DNA of 60,983 nucleotides from an uncultured Kangiella sp. (GCA_950096615.1 CATNCP010000014.1:1-60983); one strand, 5' to 3'. Shown: positions 45,709 to 54,995, counted from the stretch's first letter. Notes: generated by a model from the letters alone, not told the origin. Numbers and translations: made by a program.

Positions 45709-46095
45709 TTATCGTCTTGCGATAAAATCATCAATCCTCACTTTAAGGTTATTGACCCAACGTGGGTAGCTTCTGTGAATGTTTTGACCGTCGTAATCCA
45801 AATTTATACTATCAACGTAAATGATACTGTAACTCTCCATGCTATACGGAATCTTAACCACAGCCGTATGTGCTCTTAAGTTAAGCTTACCTCGAATCAA
45901 CCCAGGCTTAAGTGGTGTCATTTCCCAGCCTAGAGATTGTCCAGCACGCAGGATACTCAATTTAACATCCTCTAAAGTCTCACCTTCATCAACTAAATAC
46001 TCAATACTGTGATCGTTGAGGTTAGTTAATGGATGGCTGGTATTACAAGCGCTTAAAAAAACTGCCAACAATATTGATAGAATGATAATTCTCAT
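45709..46095 (-). CDS. Hypothetical lipoprotein
   Basis: A 128-residue lipoprotein (signal MRIIILSILLAVFLSAC, lipobox LSAC). The mature part is a small alpha/beta domain with LEDVKLSILRAGQSLGWEMTPLKPGLIRGKL, then VKIPYSMESYSIIYVDSINLDYDGQNIHRSYPRWVNNL. This reads like a conserved small envelope protein seen in several proteobacteria, but no function is known to me. It lies downstream of lpd after a terminator and ends at the shared terminator with the transporter. Confidence 0.78.
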   Translation of the reverse strand: MRIIILSILLAVFLSACNTSHPLTNLNDHSIEYLVDEGETLEDVKLSILRAGQSLGWEMTPLKPGLIRGKLNLRAHTAVVKIPYSMESYSIIYVDSINLDYDGQNIHRSYPRWVNNLKVRIDDFIARR

Positions 46096-46136
46096 TGTAT
46101 TTTATTTCCCTTTTATCGTTTATTATTACCGTTACA

Positions 46137-46160
46137 CAAAAGCCTCCAACAGGAGGCTTT
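46137..46160 (-). terminator. Intrinsic terminator downstream of lpd
   Basis: Stem GCCTCC-AACA-GGAGGC (46142-46157) with T-rich end on the minus strand. It lies about 190 bp past the lpd stop, beyond the palindromic element. Confidence 0.75.
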
Positions 46161-46232
46161 AAAACTAAACAAACTTATTTCAATTAAGTTTTTTGGCTTT
46201 CTTTATAGACGATAAGCCTACAAACCCAATCT

Positions 46233-46352
46233 ATAAGCTTAGACTTTTTCGTAGTAGCTAGGCGTTGGCGCGCGGCAATGCGGAGTGTATATCAAATACA
46301 TGAGCACTTGAGCACGCCAACAACAACGCTAATGCGAAAAAAGATTGCTTAT
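46233..46352 (-). repeat. 120-bp palindromic element, copy 3
   Basis: Directly abuts the lpd stop codon (46353-46355). The outer arms ATAAGC (46233) and GCTTAT (46347) pair, then CTTTTTCG with CGAAAAAAG, then GTTGGCG (46264-46270) with CGCCAAC (46315-46321). The central hairpin is TGTAT-ATCAA-ATACA (46286-46300) between GCGGAG and TGAGCA. Length, symmetry and the flanks of the hairpin equal those of the copies at 2761 and 4209. Confidence 0.7.
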
Positions 46353-47771
46353 TTACTTTTTCTTGCGTTGAGGAGGAAGATCTGTACAAACACCTTCGTA
46401 CACCTCAGCAGCAAATGTTACTGATTCAGACAAGGTTGGGTGAGCATGAATTGTTAAGCCGATATCTTCAGCGTCACAACCCATTTCAATCGCCAAACCA
46501 ACTTCAGCAATCAATTCACCAGCGTTAACACCAACGATAGCACCACCAATAACGCGGTTGTTTTTCTTATCAAACAACAACTTAGTGAAGCCTTCTTTGC
46601 GGTCTACGCCAATCGCACGGCCTGATGCAGCCCATGGGAATTTGCCCACGCCGTAATCGATGCCTTGCTCTTTTGCTTCTTTTTCAGTCAAACCAACCCA
46701 AGAAACCTCTGGGTCTGTGTAAGCTACTGAAGGAATTGTTAATGGGTCGAAGTAATGCTTCTTGCCAGCAATAACCTCAGCCGCTACGTGCGACTCAGCG
46801 GTTGCTTTATGCGCTAGCATTGGCTGACCAACGATGTCGCCGATGGCGTAAATGTGTGGAACGTTAGTACGCATTTGCTTGTCGGTATTGATGAAACCAC
46901 GCTCAGTCACTTCAACGCCTGCTTTATCAGCATCAATCAAGTCACCATTCGGACGGCGGCCTACTGCTGATAAAATCATGTCGAACTTTTGTGGCTTTTC
47001 AGGAGCGTTTTTACCTTCGAAAGTCACGTACAAGCCATCTTTCTTGGCTTCAACTTTAGTCACGCTCGTTTCCATCAAGATATTTTCGTACTTACCTTTG
47101 ATGAATTTCTCTAGCACTTTAACCACATCTTTATCTGCCGCTGGGATTAGCTGATCAGCCATCTCAACCACAGTGATTTTAGCGCCTAGTGCACGGTAAA
47201 CCGTTGCCATTTCCAGACCGATAATACCGCCACCGATAACCAACATATGCTTTGGAATATCGCGAAGCTCAAGAGCACCAGTAGAATCAACAATACGGTC
47301 GTCTTCTGGCAGGAACGGTAAGTCCACAACGCGTGAACCTGCAGCAATAATAGCGTGATCGAACGTTACTTTTTGCTTTTTACCATCATGCTCAACTTCA
47401 ATTTCGTTAGCGCCGGTAAATTTGCCGTAACCTTGAACAGTTTTAACTTTACGGCCTTTCGCCATACCTGCTAAACCGCCGGTTAACTGCTTAATAACGC
47501 CGTCTTTGTAGTCACGAATTTTGTCGATATCAAGCTTCGGCTTGCCGAAGTCCACACCGTGCGCAGACATTTCCTCTGCTTCATCGATCACTTTCGCCGT
47601 GTGTAGCAATGCTTTTGAAGGGATACAACCCACGTTTAAACAAACACCACCTAGTGAGGCGTATTTTTCAATCAAAATGACGTCCATGCCTAAGTCAGCA
47701 GCACGGAATGCAGCGTTATAACCACCAGGGCCGCTACCTAAAACAACAACTTGAGCGTGTAAATTACTCAT
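46353..47771 (-). CDS. lpd: Dihydrolipoyl dehydrogenase (E3)
   Basis: FAD enzyme that reoxidises dihydrolipoamide of the pyruvate dehydrogenase complex and, in E. coli, also of 2-oxoglutarate dehydrogenase. The 472-residue product has the FAD loop VLGSGPGGYNAAFRAADLG and the redox disulfide in GGVCLNVGCIPSKALL. The NAD loop is VIGGGIIGLEMATVYRALG, and the C-terminal dimer-interface His is in HAHPTLSE. It follows aceF by 120 bp, as in the E. coli aceEF-lpd operon. A palindromic element starts at its stop codon. Confidence 0.98.
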   Translation of the reverse strand: MSNLHAQVVVLGSGPGGYNAAFRAADLGMDVILIEKYASLGGVCLNVGCIPSKALLHTAKVIDEAEEMSAHGVDFGKPKLDIDKIRDYKDGVIKQLTGGLAGMAKGRKVKTVQGYGKFTGANEIEVEHDGKKQKVTFDHAIIAAGSRVVDLPFLPEDDRIVDSTGALELRDIPKHMLVIGGGIIGLEMATVYRALGAKITVVEMADQLIPAADKDVVKVLEKFIKGKYENILMETSVTKVEAKKDGLYVTFEGKNAPEKPQKFDMILSAVGRRPNGDLIDADKAGVEVTERGFINTDKQMRTNVPHIYAIGDIVGQPMLAHKATAESHVAAEVIAGKKHYFDPLTIPSVAYTDPEVSWVGLTEKEAKEQGIDYGVGKFPWAASGRAIGVDRKEGFTKLLFDKKNNRVIGGAIVGVNAGELIAEVGLAIEMGCDAEDIGLTIHAHPTLSESVTFAAEVYEGVCTDLPPQRKKK

Positions 47772-47891
47772 GAGTTCCTCTTTTCTATCTGAATTTAGAG
47801 TTTTAACTCTTAAATTTTAAGCGCTTATGTGGCGCGTATTTTACCTAATTTGGCCGAAAAATCATCAAACAATTCGATATAACGCTATCCG

Positions 47892-49592
47892 TTACAAAAT
47901 TGTTCGGCGTATATCCGCTAACATTTTCGACAGATGGACCGTAAAGCGAGCCGCTACAGCCCCATCAATAACACGATGGTCATAAGACAAGGACATCGGC
48001 AACATCATACGTGGCTCAAAGTCTTTGCCGTTCCACACAGGCTTCACTTGATTACGTGATAAACCAAGAATAGCGACATCAGGCCAGTTCACAATTGGCG
48101 TAAACGAAGTACCGCCAATACCACCCAATGATGAAATCGTCATTGAGCTGCCTTGCATATCTTTTGCCGTAAGCTTTTTATCCCGTGCCTTTTCCGACAT
48201 TTCACCCAGTTCAGTCGCCAATTCATAGACAGACTTTTTGTCCACATCGCGAATCACCGGAACCACTAGACCGTCTGGCGTATCCACGGCAACACCAATA
48301 TTGAAGTACTTCTTCAAAATCAGGGTTTCGCCATCTGCGGCCAATGATGAATTAAAGGTTGGGAACGCTTTTAAGCTTGCCACCAACGCTTTCATGATGA
48401 AGGCTAAAGGCGTTAAACGTACACCTTCTTTTGCAGCTTCTTCTTTCATCGATTTACGGAACTCATCAAGTTCAGTGATATCCGCTTCATCATGCTGAGT
48501 AACGTGAGGAATTAAATTCCAGTTACGCTGCAAAGTGACGCTGCTAATCTTTTGAATTCGAGACAAAGATTTCTCTTCAATCTCACCAAACTTAGAAAAG
48601 TCGATTTCAGGTAAATCTGCAGGAGCACCCGCGCCAGAGTTGGCCGTAGCTTTTGGACGCGACAGTTCGAACTTAATGTACGACTGCACGTCTTCCTTCA
48701 TGATACGGTTCTTACGGCCTGAGCCCTTAACTTTCGATAAGTCTGCACCGAATTCGCGCGCCAAGCGTCGAACGGCAGGGCTGGCATGAATAACATCACC
48801 TTCACTGCGCTCAAACGGCTCAACAGTAACTGGAGCAGGCTTATACTCCGACTTTGGCATCGGCTGATCTTTAACGCTGGTTTCTTTTTCAGCTTTTGGC
48901 TCTGAAGCCTGCTCTTTTGGATCATCTTCGGAGCTATCGTCGCCAGCATCATCTGTGACTTTCATGGTTCCAATTTGATCGCCCTGACTCACCTTGTCGC
49001 CAACCTTAACCGACATGGACTCAACCGTGCCTGCAAACGGCGACGGTACTTCCATGGTCGCTTTTTCAGTTTCCAGCACGATTAAGCTATCATCCTGCTC
49101 GACCTCATCACCGGCTTTAACGCTAACTTCAATAACTTCAACGCCTTCAGAGTCGCCGATATCTGGAATTGTAATAGGTTCGGAGCGCGAACCACCTGAT
49201 GATTTAGGCTTGCTTGATTTTTGCTCACCTTTGTCTTCTGTACTCTCTTCTGCGCTGCTTGGTTGCGAATCACCATTCTCAGAAGAGTCATCTGCAGAAC
49301 TGTCTTCGGTTGATTCTGAGTCAGAATCTGACGCATCATCGTTTGACGACTCGCTGGCTTCAATCTTGACGATCAAGTCGCCTTCAGACACTTTATCGCC
49401 AACCTTAACTTCAATAGACTTCACCACGCCAGCATCGCTGGCTGGCACTTCCATGGTCGCTTTGTCTGTTTCTAAGACAATCAAGCCATCATCAACGCTG
49501 ATCTCGTCACCAACGCTGACTAACACCTCAATGACATCAACCCCACTGGCATCGCCAATATCGGGGACTTTTACCTCAGTTAAATTTGCCAA
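47892..49592 (-). CDS. aceF: Dihydrolipoamide acetyltransferase (PDH E2)
   Basis: Core of pyruvate dehydrogenase. It moves acetyl groups from E1 to CoA. The 566-residue protein has two lipoyl domains with the lipoylated Lys44 (ETDKATME) and Lys177 (ETEKATME), an E3/E1-binding domain near 268-305 (HASPAVRRLAREFGADL), and the catalytic domain ending with YDHRVIDGA near residue 540. The linkers are odd: residues 79-138 are almost all Ser, Asp and Glu, unlike the usual Ala/Pro-rich linkers. The start is a TTG at 49592, five bases after GGAGGAGG. A TTG at 49607 would place that site inside the gene. It starts 15 bp after the aceE stop. Confidence 0.95.
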   Translation of the reverse strand: MANLTEVKVPDIGDASGVDVIEVLVSVGDEISVDDGLIVLETDKATMEVPASDAGVVKSIEVKVGDKVSEGDLIVKIEASESSNDDASDSDSESTEDSSADDSSENGDSQPSSAEESTEDKGEQKSSKPKSSGGSRSEPITIPDIGDSEGVEVIEVSVKAGDEVEQDDSLIVLETEKATMEVPSPFAGTVESMSVKVGDKVSQGDQIGTMKVTDDAGDDSSEDDPKEQASEPKAEKETSVKDQPMPKSEYKPAPVTVEPFERSEGDVIHASPAVRRLAREFGADLSKVKGSGRKNRIMKEDVQSYIKFELSRPKATANSGAGAPADLPEIDFSKFGEIEEKSLSRIQKISSVTLQRNWNLIPHVTQHDEADITELDEFRKSMKEEAAKEGVRLTPLAFIMKALVASLKAFPTFNSSLAADGETLILKKYFNIGVAVDTPDGLVVPVIRDVDKKSVYELATELGEMSEKARDKKLTAKDMQGSSMTISSLGGIGGTSFTPIVNWPDVAILGLSRNQVKPVWNGKDFEPRMMLPMSLSYDHRVIDGAVAARFTVHLSKMLADIRRTIL

Positions 49593-49607
49593 GGGAACCT
49601 CCTCCAA

Positions 49608-52289
49608 TTATAGGGTTGCTGGATCAGCTTTATCAGCGTCAATGTTGTAACGCTTGATAGCTTTCGTGACTTCTTTAGCATCAATCTCACCTTCGTCTGC
49701 CAACGCTTTAAGCGCAGCTACCACGACATAGTAACGATCAACTTCAAAGAAGCGGCGTAAATTTTCACGACTGTCTGAACGCCCGAATCCGTCAGTACCA
49801 AGGACCGTGTAGCTCATTGGTACAAAGTTACGGATTTGATCAGCGTAAGACTTGATGTAGTCTGTCGCTGCGATCGCTGGGCCTTTCTGTTTTTCTAGAC
49901 ATTTTTCAACGTACGATTTCTTCGGCTTTTTATCCGGATGAAGCATATTTTCACGCTCAACCGATAAGCCTTCGCGACGCAGTTCAGTGAAACTTGGAAC
50001 TGACCAAATATCCGAAAGCACGCCAAAGTCTTCTTCGAGTAACTCAGCAGCATGCTCAACTTCACGTAAGATAGAGCCCGAGCCCATTAACTGGACACGT
50101 GGTGCTTTTTTGCGCGACTTTTCAGCTTTCAGTTGGTACATGCCCTTAATGATGCCTTCTTCAATACCTTCAGGCATTTCAGGATGAACATAATTTTCGT
50201 TCAAAGTCGAAATGTAGTAGAACACGTTTTCTTGGTCCTTATACATACGACGCATACCTTCGCGAATAATCACCGCAACTTCATAAGCATAAGTTGGGTC
50301 ATAGCTGACACAATTCGGAATAGTAGCTGAGAACAGGTGGTTATGACCGTCTTGGTGCTGTAAGCCTTCGCCGTTTAACGTCGTACGACCTGAGGTTGCA
50401 CCAATCAAGAAACCACGCGCTTGCATATCGCCTGCCGCCCACGCTAAATCGCCAATACGCTGAAAACCAAACATCGAGTAGAAGATATAGAAAGGAATCA
50501 TTGGCAAGTTATTGCTCGAATAGCTGGTCGCAGCCGCCATCCACGATGACATTGCGCCCGCTTCGTTAATACCTTCTTCTAAAATCTGACCTTTTTTGTC
50601 TTCGCGGTAGTACATGATTTGATCCGAATCGACCGGATCATAAAGTTGACCTACTGACGAATAAATACCAATCTGACGGAACATCCCCTCCATACCAAAG
50701 GTACGTGCTTCATCAGGAATAATCGGTACGATGCGCTCTTTCAGGCTTTTGTCTTTTAATAACACATTCAAGCCACGAACAAATGCCATTGTGGTTGAAA
50801 TCTCACGATCACCACTCGACTTTAGTAACGCATCAAATGCATCCAACGAAGGAATATCTAGGCTCTGTGAATCAGGACGGCGTGCTGGTAAATGCCCCCC
50901 AAGCTTTTCACGACGTTCGTGAAGGTACTTAATCTCTTCACTGTCTTCGCCAGGGTGATAAAACGGTACGTCCTCTAATTTGTCATCAGGGATCGGAACA
51001 TTGAAGCGGTCACGGAAGTGTTTAAGTGCTTCTAAGTTCATCTTCTTCATCTGGTGAGCAGCGTTTTTACCCTCACCTGAAGAGCCCATGCCATAACCTT
51101 TTACCGTCTTAGCCAAGATAACTGTAGGCTGACCTTCAGTATTTACGGCTTTATGGTAAGCGGCATAAACTTTGTGTGGATCGTGACCACCACGGTTTAA
51201 GCGCCAAATGTCTTCATCCGACATATTAGCAACCATTTCCAGTAACTTAGGATCTTTACCAAAGAAGTGCTCACGAGTATAAGCACCACCCTTGGCTTTG
51301 CAGTTTTGATATTCGCCATCAACGGTTTCTTCCATCACTTTGCGCAAACGACCATCAGTGTCACGCGCAATTAATGGATCCCAATAGCGACCCCAAATTA
51401 CTTTTAATACGCTCCAGCCTGAACCACGGAACTCACCTTCAAGCTCTTGGATGATTTTGCCGTTACCACGAACAGGGCCATCAAGACGCTGTAAGTTACA
51501 GTTAACCACAAAAATTAAGTTATCGAGTTTTTCTCGGCCAGCAAGACTAATAGCACCCATTGATTCAGGCTCGTCCATCTCACCATCACCAAGGAAAGCC
51601 CAAACTTTACGCCCTTTAGTATCTGCCAGACCGCGGTTTTCCAAGTACTTAAGGAAACGCGCTTGGTAGATAGCCTGAATCGGACCTAAGCCCATTGATA
51701 CTGTCGGGAACTGCCAGAAATCAGGCATTAGCCATGGGTGTGGGTACGATGATAAGCCTTTGCCATCAACTTCTTGACGGAAATTGCCCATCTGATCTTC
51801 TGTCAAACGACCTTCAAGAAACGCGCGGGCATAAATACCTGGCGAAGAGTGTCCTTGATAATAGATCAAGTCGCCTTTGTCTTCGTTGTTGCCCTTGAAG
51901 AAGTGGTTAAAGCCCACGTCGTATAACGTTGCACTCGAAGCAAAGCTCGATAAGTGACCACCAAGCTCAAGTTCTTTGTTAGACGCCTGAAGTACGATTG
52001 CAATAGCATTCCAGCGAATGATTGCTCGTAGTCGGCGCTCCATTTCTTGATCGCCTGGCATGTGCGCTTCTTGCGAAGGAGGAATCGTGTTCAAGTAAGC
52101 GGTGGTTAGATCAAACGGCAAGTTAGCACCTGCACGACGTGCTTTTGCGACTAACTTTTCCAACAAGAAATGCGCACGCTCTACGCCTTCTTCTGCCATC
52201 ACCGCATCTAACGCATCAATCCACTCTTGTGTTTCTATGGGATCAACATCCTGCGCTGCTGCGTTTCTCTTTAACTCGTTATCAGACAT
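49608..52289 (-). CDS. aceE: Pyruvate dehydrogenase E1 component, homodimeric
   Basis: Thiamine-diphosphate enzyme that decarboxylates pyruvate and acetylates the lipoyl arms of AceF. The 893-residue length matches E. coli (887). The ThDP motif is FLGDGEMDEPES followed by VVNCNLQRLDGPVRGN, and the N-terminal RRLRAIIRWNAIAIVLQA and C-terminal TDGFGRSDSRENLRRFFEVD segments are typical. It is the first gene of aceE-aceF-lpd. No pdhR lies upstream, unlike E. coli; ampE takes that place. Palindromes at 52325 and 52421 are candidate operators. Confidence 0.98.
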   Translation of the reverse strand: MSDNELKRNAAAQDVDPIETQEWIDALDAVMAEEGVERAHFLLEKLVAKARRAGANLPFDLTTAYLNTIPPSQEAHMPGDQEMERRLRAIIRWNAIAIVLQASNKELELGGHLSSFASSATLYDVGFNHFFKGNNEDKGDLIYYQGHSSPGIYARAFLEGRLTEDQMGNFRQEVDGKGLSSYPHPWLMPDFWQFPTVSMGLGPIQAIYQARFLKYLENRGLADTKGRKVWAFLGDGEMDEPESMGAISLAGREKLDNLIFVVNCNLQRLDGPVRGNGKIIQELEGEFRGSGWSVLKVIWGRYWDPLIARDTDGRLRKVMEETVDGEYQNCKAKGGAYTREHFFGKDPKLLEMVANMSDEDIWRLNRGGHDPHKVYAAYHKAVNTEGQPTVILAKTVKGYGMGSSGEGKNAAHQMKKMNLEALKHFRDRFNVPIPDDKLEDVPFYHPGEDSEEIKYLHERREKLGGHLPARRPDSQSLDIPSLDAFDALLKSSGDREISTTMAFVRGLNVLLKDKSLKERIVPIIPDEARTFGMEGMFRQIGIYSSVGQLYDPVDSDQIMYYREDKKGQILEEGINEAGAMSSWMAAATSYSSNNLPMIPFYIFYSMFGFQRIGDLAWAAGDMQARGFLIGATSGRTTLNGEGLQHQDGHNHLFSATIPNCVSYDPTYAYEVAVIIREGMRRMYKDQENVFYYISTLNENYVHPEMPEGIEEGIIKGMYQLKAEKSRKKAPRVQLMGSGSILREVEHAAELLEEDFGVLSDIWSVPSFTELRREGLSVERENMLHPDKKPKKSYVEKCLEKQKGPAIAATDYIKSYADQIRNFVPMSYTVLGTDGFGRSDSRENLRRFFEVDRYYVVVAALKALADEGEIDAKEVTKAIKRYNIDADKADPATL

Positions 52290-52324
52290 ATCTTTTATCG
52301 CCTTATGACAGCCACATGCATTTA

Positions 52325-52340
52325 TTTAACATGTGTTAAA
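52325..52340. promoter_or_regulatory. Palindrome upstream of aceE, candidate operator
   Basis: TTTAACA-TG-TGTTAAA, a perfect 7-bp palindrome with 2-bp spacer, 36 bp before the aceE ATG. It differs from the E. coli PdhR box pattern (TTGGT-3-ACCAA). Confidence 0.5.
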
Positions 52341-52420
52341 CAGAATTAATAAAATTCACAAAGCAAACATCTTAGTCAAAAAAGCAACAAAAAGATACCA
52401 TAGAGGGCAAAAAACGGGCA

Positions 52421-52440
52421 GTCAGACACAGTGGTCTGAC
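52421..52440. promoter_or_regulatory. Inverted repeat between ampE and aceE
   Basis: GTCAGAC-ACAGTG-GTCTGAC, perfect. On the minus strand a T run begins six bases later, so it could be a weak ampE terminator or a second operator for aceE. Another hairpin, AATTAAC-8-GTTAATT (52462-52483), lies closer to the ampE stop. Confidence 0.45.
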
Positions 52441-52494
52441 CTAGGGAAATTTTCTAATTTTAATTAACAGGCGTTAGTTAATTGCTTTGTTAGC

Positions 52495-53370
52495 TCAAAC
52501 AAACGTCCAACCTAACAGGGTTGCTACTGCGATGACTGCGAACAAAATAACACCAGCTCGTTGCGATAAACTGATTGCACAGTGGTTAGAAGCACAGATG
52601 CTTGGCTCCTCTTGCTCTTCCTCACCGTCAATATAAGAGCCCATGCTGGCTGTGGCAGTGACATTGAGTAACTCTTTACCGCTAACATTCAAGTCAAAAA
52701 ACATGCCTTTACTCTGTTCAATACCACGTGCCATGTCACCGGCTAATAGGTAAGTAAGCGCTGACAACCTGAAGGCGAACCACTCCATGGCATAGTGTAC
52801 CTTTGTTCCCACAAGCCCCAGCTTGTTCTCTTGTTGTTGCCACAACAGCATACGATAAAGTAACGCTCCAGCAGGTCCTAACAACACGAACCAAATCGCC
52901 ACGCTAAAGTATTGGCTCTCGATATTGTAAAAAATGGTCTCGGTTACATCCTTAACCATCTGCTCCTCATCCTCTGACTCTTTGCCGGTATAAGTTTTAG
53001 CGTATTCATAGGCAGCTTGCGAGTCGTCATGGCTCATCGCGTTAAAGTAACCTTGTAGTTGCTTACTCGGCAACTGTGGTCCAAATGCATGCACCAAAAT
53101 AAGCACCATCAGGCCAAGCATGATGACAGATGCAATGAAACCATCATCAAACAACTTAAAGATTACAAATACTAAAACTGCAGGTAATAAAACCTCGAAT
53201 AACTCTTTGACCCAGCCTTGATACCAGCTCTTACCGCCTAACGATTTATCAAAAAATCTTAAATAAGAAAAATACCAGTTGTCACTACTCAGTTTGTCAC
53301 GCGCAACTGATTGATTACCGTGATAATAACGCTCTATTAATATTGCAATGACTAACGCTAATAACGCCAT
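52495..53370 (-). CDS. ampE: AmpE-like inner-membrane protein
   Basis: A 291-residue polytopic membrane protein (284 in E. coli), called a signalling modulator of beta-lactamase induction, though its real role is poorly known. It starts MALLALVIAILIERYYHGN, has hydrophobic segments near 57-95, 150-175 and 270-290, and the conserved FGPQLPSKQLQGYFNAM and YFSVAIWFVLLGPAGALLYR. Its position downstream of ampD is as in enteric bacteria. The gap to ampD is 80 bp. Confidence 0.92.
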   Translation of the reverse strand: MALLALVIAILIERYYHGNQSVARDKLSSDNWYFSYLRFFDKSLGGKSWYQGWVKELFEVLLPAVLVFVIFKLFDDGFIASVIMLGLMVLILVHAFGPQLPSKQLQGYFNAMSHDDSQAAYEYAKTYTGKESEDEEQMVKDVTETIFYNIESQYFSVAIWFVLLGPAGALLYRMLLWQQQENKLGLVGTKVHYAMEWFAFRLSALTYLLAGDMARGIEQSKGMFFDLNVSGKELLNVTATASMGSYIDGEEEQEEPSICASNHCAISLSQRAGVILFAVIAVATLLGWTFV

Positions 53371-53450
53371 ATCCCCTTCCCAAAGTTTTAAATATTAATC
53401 TTTCTACACTGTTATACCATAAGGTGAAAAGTTTAAGCACCCTTCAACAG

Positions 53451-54035
53451 CTACTTATCTAACGACTTGCTCAGCAGTCCCCTATAAAACTCCCAGTCAA
53501 AAGCAGGTCCAGGATCAGTCTTTCGGCCAGGCGCAATGTTCGAGTGCCCCGTGATTCGTTCAGAACAAATCTTAGGATAGGCTTTAAGTAACAGCCGAGT
53601 GATTTTAGCTAACACTTGGTATTGTATTTCTTCGTATGGGATCTCATCCGCCCCTTCAAGCTCGATACCAATTGAATAATCGTTGCACTTATCGCGACTG
53701 TCAAAACTCGATAGCCCAGCATGCCAAGCTCGTTTATGGAAAGGGACATACTGCACTAGCTCTCCATTGCGACGAATCAATAAGTGACTCGACACACGAA
53801 TTCCGGCGATTTCTTCAAAGAAAGGATGCTCATTCGGGTCTAAGCAACCGCCGAATAATTGATCGATGTGTGGTCCACCAAATTGCTGAGGCGGTAAGCT
53901 AATATTATGGATCACCAACAAATCAATATCGTCGTCACTATCGCGATCATCATAATGTTCACACTCAGCCTGACGAGCGTTCTCAATCAGGCCAGTATGT
54001 AAATTTAGGCAATATTCTTGCTCTAGGGGTGTCAT
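53451..54035 (-). CDS. ampD: 1,6-anhydro-N-acetylmuramyl-L-alanine amidase AmpD
   Basis: Cytoplasmic zinc amidase that cuts the peptide from anhydro-muropeptides during cell-wall recycling, and thereby limits beta-lactamase induction. The 194-residue product has the zinc ligands in LLVIHNISLPP (His) and TGHSNIAPGRKTDPGPAFDW (His and Asp), the family's PGRKxDPGPxFDW signature. ATG 54035 with TAGGAATAGC upstream gives the usual length (183 in E. coli) and is preferred to a start at 54086, which would be only 39 bp from nadC. It is divergent from nadC, as in E. coli. Confidence 0.95.
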   Translation of the reverse strand: MTPLEQEYCLNLHTGLIENARQAECEHYDDRDSDDDIDLLVIHNISLPPQQFGGPHIDQLFGGCLDPNEHPFFEEIAGIRVSSHLLIRRNGELVQYVPFHKRAWHAGLSSFDSRDKCNDYSIGIELEGADEIPYEEIQYQVLAKITRLLLKAYPKICSERITGHSNIAPGRKTDPGPAFDWEFYRGLLSKSLDK

Positions 54036-54125
54036 GCTATTCCTAAACCCGTTTTTTGAGATTACAATACCACAGATTAGGCACATTATGATGCATCAAC
54101 CCTGAAACCGTGTACGGAACAAATT

Positions 54126-54995
54126 ATGATCGAGATTCCTTATCAAGCCAAACTTAAACAAAACATTGAGTATCAAGTAAAAAGAGCGCTTGAGGAAGAC
54201 TTGAATAGCCCTGATGGTGTGGACGTTACCGCTGAGCTGATTAGCGCTGACAAAACAGCAAAAGGTCGCCTCATCACACGCGAAGACTGTGTTGTCTGTG
54301 GCATCGATTGGTTTAATGCTGTATTTGAAGCACTTGACCCTAGCATTAAAATTGAATGGAAGTGTCAAGATGGTGACAAGGTATCGGCTAACGATACGCT
54401 GTGCGAGCTGGAAGGAAGCGCCCGGAATATTCTCACCGCAGAACGCAGCGCTATGAACTTCCTACAAACGCTTTCAGGAACAGCAACCATTACCTCACGT
54501 TACGTCAGAGAGCTAAAAGGCACTAACTGCGAGCTGCTGGATACTCGTAAGACAATCCCTATGCTCAGACTAGCTCAAAAATACGCCGTATACTGTGGTG
54601 GCGGTAAAAATCACCGTATGGGCTTATTTGACGCCTTTTTGATTAAGGAAAACCATATCGTCTCTACCGGCTCCATCGCAGATGCCGTTGCAACTGCCAG
54701 ACGTAACCACCCTGACACCTTAGTTGAGGTCGAAGTTGAAACTTTCGCGCAACTTGATCAAGCGCTCGATGCTGGCGCTGATGTAATCATGCTGGATAAC
54801 TTTAGTGTTGACGACATGCGTACAGGGGTGGCGATCAATCAGATGCATTCTCACACAGCTAAAATTGAAGCATCTGGTAATGTCACTATTGAAACATTAC
54901 GCGATATCGCTGAAACCGGTGTGGACTTCATTTCAGTAGGAGCTCTAACAAAACACGTTAAAGCAGTAGATTTATCATTACGCTTAGAAATGTAA
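54126..54995 (+). CDS. nadC: Nicotinate-nucleotide pyrophosphorylase (quinolinate phosphoribosyltransferase)
   Basis: Converts quinolinate and PRPP to nicotinate mononucleotide in NAD synthesis. The 289-residue product shows ERSAMNFLQTLSGTAT, LDTRKTIPMLRLAQKYAV, GGGKNHRMGLFDAFLIKENH and VMLDNFSVDDMR, all core motifs of the family. It is divergent from ampD. Its stop is directly followed by the stop of zapD on the other strand, with no spacer. Confidence 0.98.
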   Translation: MIEIPYQAKLKQNIEYQVKRALEEDLNSPDGVDVTAELISADKTAKGRLITREDCVVCGIDWFNAVFEALDPSIKIEWKCQDGDKVSANDTLCELEGSARNILTAERSAMNFLQTLSGTATITSRYVRELKGTNCELLDTRKTIPMLRLAQKYAVYCGGGKNHRMGLFDAFLIKENHIVSTGSIADAVATARRNHPDTLVEVEVETFAQLDQALDAGADVIMLDNFSVDDMRTGVAINQMHSHTAKIEASGNVTIETLRDIAETGVDFISVGALTKHVKAVDLSLRLEM

